This document shows positions 7,394 through 10,394 of a DNA stretch of 10,394 nt, one piece after another. The notes beneath the pieces were generated by a model. It was not told the DNA's origin, did not search any database, and saw nothing but the letters and a program-made list of their open reading frames with translations. Made by a program: the position numbers and the translations under genes. Numbering within the stretch: position 1 is the first letter of the stretch; each line of letters starts with the position of its first letter. Source of the stretch: Phycisphaerae bacterium (GTDB lineage: Bacteria; Planctomycetota; Phycisphaerae; Phycisphaerales; Phycisphaeraceae); NCBI GenBank assembly GCA_002688155.1, contig NZCH01000004.1, positions 1-10,394 of the forward strand, given 5' to 3'.

Positions 7394-7406
7394 TGACGAT
7401 TCGTCA
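7394..7406. promoter_or_regulatory. Perfect dyad before the glycosidase-like gene
   Basis: TGACGA-T-TCGTCA is a perfect inverted repeat with a one-base centre. It lies 1 base upstream of the ATG of the minus-strand gene and inside the 37-bp gap after pyrD. The position suits an operator or a site that affects translation, but no regulator is encoded nearby. The stem is too tight to form a useful RNA hairpin, which favours a protein-binding site if it is functional at all. Confidence 0.35.
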
Positions 7407-7429
7407 GTTTCGTTCCACAGATGGGTGAC

Positions 7430-8458
7430 TCAGTACGGGCTCGTCGCCAGATCGCCAGGCAATTCAAGTTTGCCGACGATGTCGTTGATCGAACAGCACC
7501 CCTGCTGGGCAAGGTATTGCGACAGGCCTGCCATAATATTCACCGGCGTGGCCGGATCGACGAACAGCGCCGTGCCGACCGCCAAACCGGTCGCGCCCGC
7601 GAGTAGGAACTCCACCGCATCCTGCCAGTACTGAATGCCGCCCATCGCGATGATAGGCACGTTCGCATCGCGCGCAACGGCTCGGTAAACGCGGTGGACG
7701 AGGCAAACTGCCAGCGGCCGAATCGCCGGCCCGGACAGCCCGCCCGGGCCGTTCGCCAGACGCGGCCTGCGCGTGTGAATGTCGATCGCCATCGCCGTGT
7801 ACGTGTTGATCATGCTCAAAACGTCCGCCCCGCCGTCAACAGCAGCCCGCGCCGTGAGCGTAATGTCGCCGACGTTGGGTGACAGTTTGACTATCAGCTT
7901 GCAGTCAGTGCGCATGACCTTGCGGACGTTTGCAACGAGGTCCTTGAGTGCGGCTGGGTCAGTGCCGAACACGAGGCCGTCCGTAACATTCGGACAGGAC
8001 ACATTCAGTTCGATCGCGTCAACGTCCTTTTCCCCCGCGATTCGGCCGGCCGCGAACGTGTAATCGTCGAGGCCGTGGCCCGCGACGTTCACAACGATAC
8101 GCGGTCCGGTGGTGCGCATCTGCCGCAATTGAGGCAACTTTTCCTCAAGAAAGGCGTCGAGCCCGACGTTTGCCAGACCAATTGCATTAAGCATGCCTGC
8201 GCGTGTCTCGACGATTCGGTGCGCCTCGTTACCCTTGCGCACTTCGCGCGTGATGCTCTTGGTAACAAACGCGCCGAGTTGCGAAAGATTGACAAATTCG
8301 GCGTACTCGAACGCGTACCCACACGTACCGGACGCCGTCATCATCGGGTTTTTCAGCGCCAGGCCCGCCAGATTGACGGACAGGTCCGCCCCGAGCACCG
8401 GCGCCGATGGGGCGGATTCCGCAGTGGGGTTCGGATTTGGTTGCGTGGGCTGTGACAT
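7430..8458 (-). CDS. pyrD: Dihydroorotate dehydrogenase, class 1B catalytic subunit
   Basis: PyrD oxidises dihydroorotate to orotate with FMN, the fourth step of UMP synthesis. The 342-residue product has a low-complexity Pro/Ala-rich N-terminal tail of about 25 residues, then NPMMTASGTCGYAFEYAEF, FVTKSITRE (Lys67 contacts FMN), AGMLNAIGLANVGLDAFLEE, NVSCPNV with the catalytic Cys155, LSPNV, INTYTAMAID, GGLSGPAIRP and the phosphate-binding IIAMGGI (Gly273-Gly274). Cysteine as the base and the AGMLNAIGL and SGP.IRP motifs place it in the soluble class 1B group, which normally pairs with the FeS/FAD subunit PyrK; no pyrK is in this window. I chose the ATG at 8458; a TTG six codons upstream is possible but sits next to the predicted -10 box. 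No Shine-Dalgarno sequence is seen. It diverges from rlmN and probably shares its transcript with the glycosidase-like gene. Confidence 0.96.
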   Translation of the reverse strand: MSQPTQPNPNPTAESAPSAPVLGADLSVNLAGLALKNPMMTASGTCGYAFEYAEFVNLSQLGAFVTKSITREVRKGNEAHRIVETRAGMLNAIGLANVGLDAFLEEKLPQLRQMRTTGPRIVVNVAGHGLDDYTFAAGRIAGEKDVDAIELNVSCPNVTDGLVFGTDPAALKDLVANVRKVMRTDCKLIVKLSPNVGDITLTARAAVDGGADVLSMINTYTAMAIDIHTRRPRLANGPGGLSGPAIRPLAVCLVHRVYRAVARDANVPIIAMGGIQYWQDAVEFLLAGATGLAVGTALFVDPATPVNIMAGLSQYLAQQGCCSINDIVGKLELPGDLATSPY

Positions 8459-8475
8459 TGTGCGCGATCGCCGCA

Positions 8476-8484
8476 ACTATAATA
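8476..8484. promoter_or_regulatory. Overlapping divergent -10 boxes for pyrD and rlmN
   Basis: The two start codons are 35 bp apart. In this gap ACTATAATA contains a perfect TATAAT on the plus strand (8478-8483), 10 bases before the rlmN ATG, and TATTAT on the minus strand (8484-8479), 20 bases before the pyrD ATG. TATAGT (8481-8476) is an alternative on the minus strand. Polymerase could open the same A+T patch in either direction but not both at once. Neither side has a clear -35 box. The predicted leaders are about 3 bases for rlmN and about 14 bases for pyrD. Confidence 0.5.
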
Positions 8485-8493
8485 CCCGCATCA

Positions 8494-9645
8494 ATGCCGG
8501 ACCGCGCGCACATCTTCGATCTGGACCGTGAATCGTTTCGTAGCGAGGTTGCATCATGGGGTTGGCCGGCGTACCGCGCTGATCAGGCGCTCCAGTGGTT
8601 GTATCGCCAGCACGTCGCGGACCCGGACGAGATGACCAACCTGTCGCGCGCTGATCGCGCATGCCTCCGCAACCAACTGCGACTGCTTGACGGGACGATT
8701 GTCGGCACGCAGCATGCGACCGACGGCGTGCGGAAACTGCTTGTCCAATGGCCGCCCGGGGATCGCGACGCAGCACTGCCCCTGGCCGACGATTCATCGC
8801 GGCTGACTGAGTGCGTAATGATCCCGGCCGGCAAACGTCGCACCGCCTGTGTGTCGAGCCAGATCGGATGCCCAGTCGGATGCACGTTTTGCGCATCCGG
8901 CCTGGACGGCCTTGACGGCAATCTGACCGCCGGACAGATCGTCGAACAGGTGTGGCGATTGAGAGAAGGGGCTGGGGCTGAGGGGCCAGGGCCTGGGGAG
9001 GCAGGGAGTTCGGACTTGAATGCGAGGGGCGAATCATTCTCCAATAGTGCGCCGACCCACGTCGTGTTTATGGGTATGGGCGAGCCGTTGGCAAACTTCG
9101 ATAATGTGGTCCGCGCAGTGCGAACGCTGACGGCCGAATGGGGCATGAACATTTCAGGCCGGCGGGTAACGATCAGCACGGTGGGATTGCCGGCGCAGAT
9201 TCGTCGGCTCGCGGACCTGCGGCTGTCCGGCATCACGCTGGCGCTGAGTTTGCACGCGACGGATGACGACCTCCGCCGTGAACTGATTCCGTGGGCGCAT
9301 TACACGACGATCGACGATTTACTCGATGCCTGCCGCTATTTTTTCTCCACCACAGGACGGGAGATCACCATCGAATACACGCTCATTCGCAGTGTCAATG
9401 ATCGCGGGGAACAAGCGCGTCAACTTGCGCGCATCGCACGTACATTGCGCAGCAACGTGAACCTGATCCGATACAACGAAGTGCCGTCTCTTCCCTACGA
9501 GCGTCCCACCACTGATGACGTTCGTGCATTCGCAACGGTGTTACGTGACGCGGGGGTTAACACGCACGTCCGCGCCAGTCGCGGCCGGGACATCGCCGCC
9601 GCCTGCGGACAATTGCGCCGGCAAGTGACATTAAATCACACCTGA
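8494..9645 (+). CDS. rlmN: Dual-specificity 23S rRNA / tRNA adenine-C2 methyltransferase
   Basis: RlmN is a radical-SAM enzyme that makes 2-methyladenosine at 23S rRNA A2503 and at A37 of some tRNAs. The 383-residue product carries the CX3CX2C cluster (Cys126, Cys130, Cys133) in GCPVGCTFC, the SAM-binding GMGEP (194-198), and the two catalytic cysteines: Cys119 in ACVSSQ and Cys371 in AAACGQL, equivalent to E. coli Cys118 and Cys355. The N-terminus QALQWLYRQHV is typical. I chose the ATG at 8494 because MPDRAHIFDLDRESF fits the family and lies just after the TATAAT; the frame stays open upstream only through the pyrD region. A Gly/Pro/Ser-rich stretch (159-186) between VEQVWRLRE and the THVVFMGMGEP strand is longer than usual and is encoded by G-rich DNA. 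The gene ends in TGA and overlaps the converging gene by 10 bp. Confidence 0.97.
   Translation: MPDRAHIFDLDRESFRSEVASWGWPAYRADQALQWLYRQHVADPDEMTNLSRADRACLRNQLRLLDGTIVGTQHATDGVRKLLVQWPPGDRDAALPLADDSSRLTECVMIPAGKRRTACVSSQIGCPVGCTFCASGLDGLDGNLTAGQIVEQVWRLREGAGAEGPGPGEAGSSDLNARGESFSNSAPTHVVFMGMGEPLANFDNVVRAVRTLTAEWGMNISGRRVTISTVGLPAQIRRLADLRLSGITLALSLHATDDDLRRELIPWAHYTTIDDLLDACRYFFSTTGREITIEYTLIRSVNDRGEQARQLARIARTLRSNVNLIRYNEVPSLPYERPTTDDVRAFATVLRDAGVNTHVRASRGRDIAAACGQLRRQVTLNHT
8968..9006 (+). repeat. G-run cluster inside rlmN, potential G-quadruplex
   Basis: Six runs of three or four G (8968-8971, 8974-8977, 8982-8985, 8989-8991, 8995-8998, 9004-9006) are separated by 2 to 5 bases on the coding strand. 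This satisfies the usual G-quadruplex pattern with room to spare. It encodes the Gly/Ala/Pro/Glu-rich part of the RlmN insertion. I saw no second cluster of this kind in the window. Confidence 0.7.
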
Positions 9646-10394
9646 CCCGCCGGCTTCGCCTCGTCATTGGACCGGTCCGGCGGCGGCTTTGGCGACTCGA
9701 TCAACAATTCTCGCGGCGCCGTTTCCAACATCTGCTTGACGACGTCCGCGCCGAATTCATCTTCAACGAACTTGATGCCGTCCAATCGCCCTTGCAGGTC
9801 GTATGGCCCGTGTGCATCCAGTGCCAACAGCGCGTATCGCTTTTCCTCCAGCAATTGCCGGACTAACTTATCAGGAAAAAACCCTTCCTCGCCGGTCATG
9901 CATCGCAAATTACCCTGCAACATGACACCCCTGGCCTGCACCTGCTTGAGGTTCGCCTCGAGCTTGTCGTTGAATTGAATACGTTCCGGGTGCGCAAGTA
10001 TGGGCTGGTAGCCTTCCTCGATCAGCCAGTCGAACGCCTTGTCGGCGAATCGCGGCCAACTTTGCTCCCAGAAATCCACCAGTACGCAATTCGACTCAGC
10101 GACCGTCGGTACACCGTGTTTCTGGCACCACTTGATGACCTTCTTGCACAACCGAAGTTCACCGCCAACCCAAAGGTGATAGCCAATCTTCGCCAAACGC
10201 AACTGTTCGCGCAGGTCCCGGGCCCACCGTTGTACATTCTCGGGGGTGTTCTTCGGGTATTGCCCAATCCACATGTGCGGTGTCAGAATCGACCCGATGT
10301 AACCTGCGGCCTTGAGCTGCTCGATGCACTGAAAGGTCTCGTCAAGGTTCTGGCAACCATCATCGATTCCGGGCAGCAAATGACAGTGCACATC
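9636..10394 (-). CDS. CpsB/YwqE-type PHP-domain tyrosine phosphatase, 5' partial
   Basis: This belongs to the manganese-dependent PHP phosphatases that dephosphorylate bacterial tyrosine kinases controlling capsule or exopolysaccharide export (B. subtilis YwqE, S. pneumoniae CpsB). Numbering from the Met at 10391, the metal ligands are visible in order: His2 and His4 in MHCHLLPGIDDG, TPH (His39), GGELR (Glu78), AHPER (His134, Glu136) and LDAHG (Asp192, His194). Length and order match YwqE (254 residues). The frame is still open at the window edge (an Asp codon precedes the Met), and homologues begin one or a few residues before the HxH motif, so only a few residues are probably missing. The tail is Pro/Lys-rich (ESPKPPPDRSNDEAKPAGQV). 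No tyrosine kinase or polysaccharide gene is in the window, so the substrate is not shown by context. It converges on rlmN. Confidence 0.9.
   Translation of the reverse strand, partial: DVHCHLLPGIDDGCQNLDETFQCIEQLKAAGYIGSILTPHMWIGQYPKNTPENVQRWARDLREQLRLAKIGYHLWVGGELRLCKKVIKWCQKHGVPTVAESNCVLVDFWEQSWPRFADKAFDWLIEEGYQPILAHPERIQFNDKLEANLKQVQARGVMLQGNLRCMTGEEGFFPDKLVRQLLEEKRYALLALDAHGPYDLQGRLDGIKFVEDEFGADVVKQMLETAPRELLIESPKPPPDRSNDEAKPAGQV

Noticed and set aside
8464..8471. GCGATCGC palindrome, also at 361, 1273 and 3176, as a HIP1-like iterated element
   Set aside because: About four copies by eye in 10 kb of high-G+C DNA, three of them within conserved coding sequence, is weak evidence for a dedicated element.
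1..10394. CRISPR arrays, tRNA or rRNA genes, insertion sequences, prophage or defence genes
   Set aside because: The gaps between genes are all under 300 bp, and none contains spaced direct repeats, cloverleaf-like sequence or transposase motifs that I can recognise.

Overview
The window is a high-G+C stretch of bacterial chromosome carrying ordinary housekeeping genes. In order they are purH (5' end missing), pyrF on the minus strand, polA on the plus strand, an uncharacterised glycosidase-like gene and pyrD on the minus strand, rlmN on the plus strand, and a CpsB/YwqE-type PHP phosphatase gene on the minus strand (cut by the right edge). Several traits together suggest a planctomycete-like bacterium, perhaps of the Phycisphaerae: scattered housekeeping genes on alternating strands, almost no Shine-Dalgarno sequences, and a predicted GH67-like cytoplasmic protein. 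This assignment is an inference and is only moderately supported.

Layout. Bases 1-1380 hold purH, ending in its typical RHFRH tail. Bases 1381-1667 look empty but contain, on the minus strand just downstream of pyrF, a degraded gene. Its first part is recognisably the TfoX N-terminal domain, with a lost start codon, an internal TGA and a frameshift. Its last 26 codons look instead like the C-terminus of a HicA-family toxin. pyrF (1668-2570) and polA (2716-5625) diverge from a 145-bp region. That region holds a good sigma70-like promoter for pyrF, a TATAAT box almost touching the polA start, and two nested inverted repeats in the predicted pyrF leader. polA converges on the glycosidase-like gene (5695-7392), which follows pyrD (7430-8458) on the same strand and is probably co-transcribed with it. 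pyrD and rlmN (8494-9645) diverge from only 35 bp in which their -10 boxes overlap. rlmN overlaps the 3' end of the PHP phosphatase gene (9636-10394) by 10 bp.

Functionally, purH completes IMP synthesis, pyrD and pyrF catalyse two late steps of UMP synthesis, PolA repairs DNA and replaces primers, RlmN methylates 23S rRNA and tRNA, and the CpsB-like protein probably dephosphorylates tyrosine residues in exopolysaccharide control. I found no CRISPR array, tRNA, rRNA, insertion sequence or defence system. I do not see a convincing new multi-gene system. The most interesting items are the TfoX/HicA-like gene fossil, the structured pyrF leader, the two very compact divergent promoters, the G-rich insertion in rlmN, and the uncharacterised GH67-like protein.
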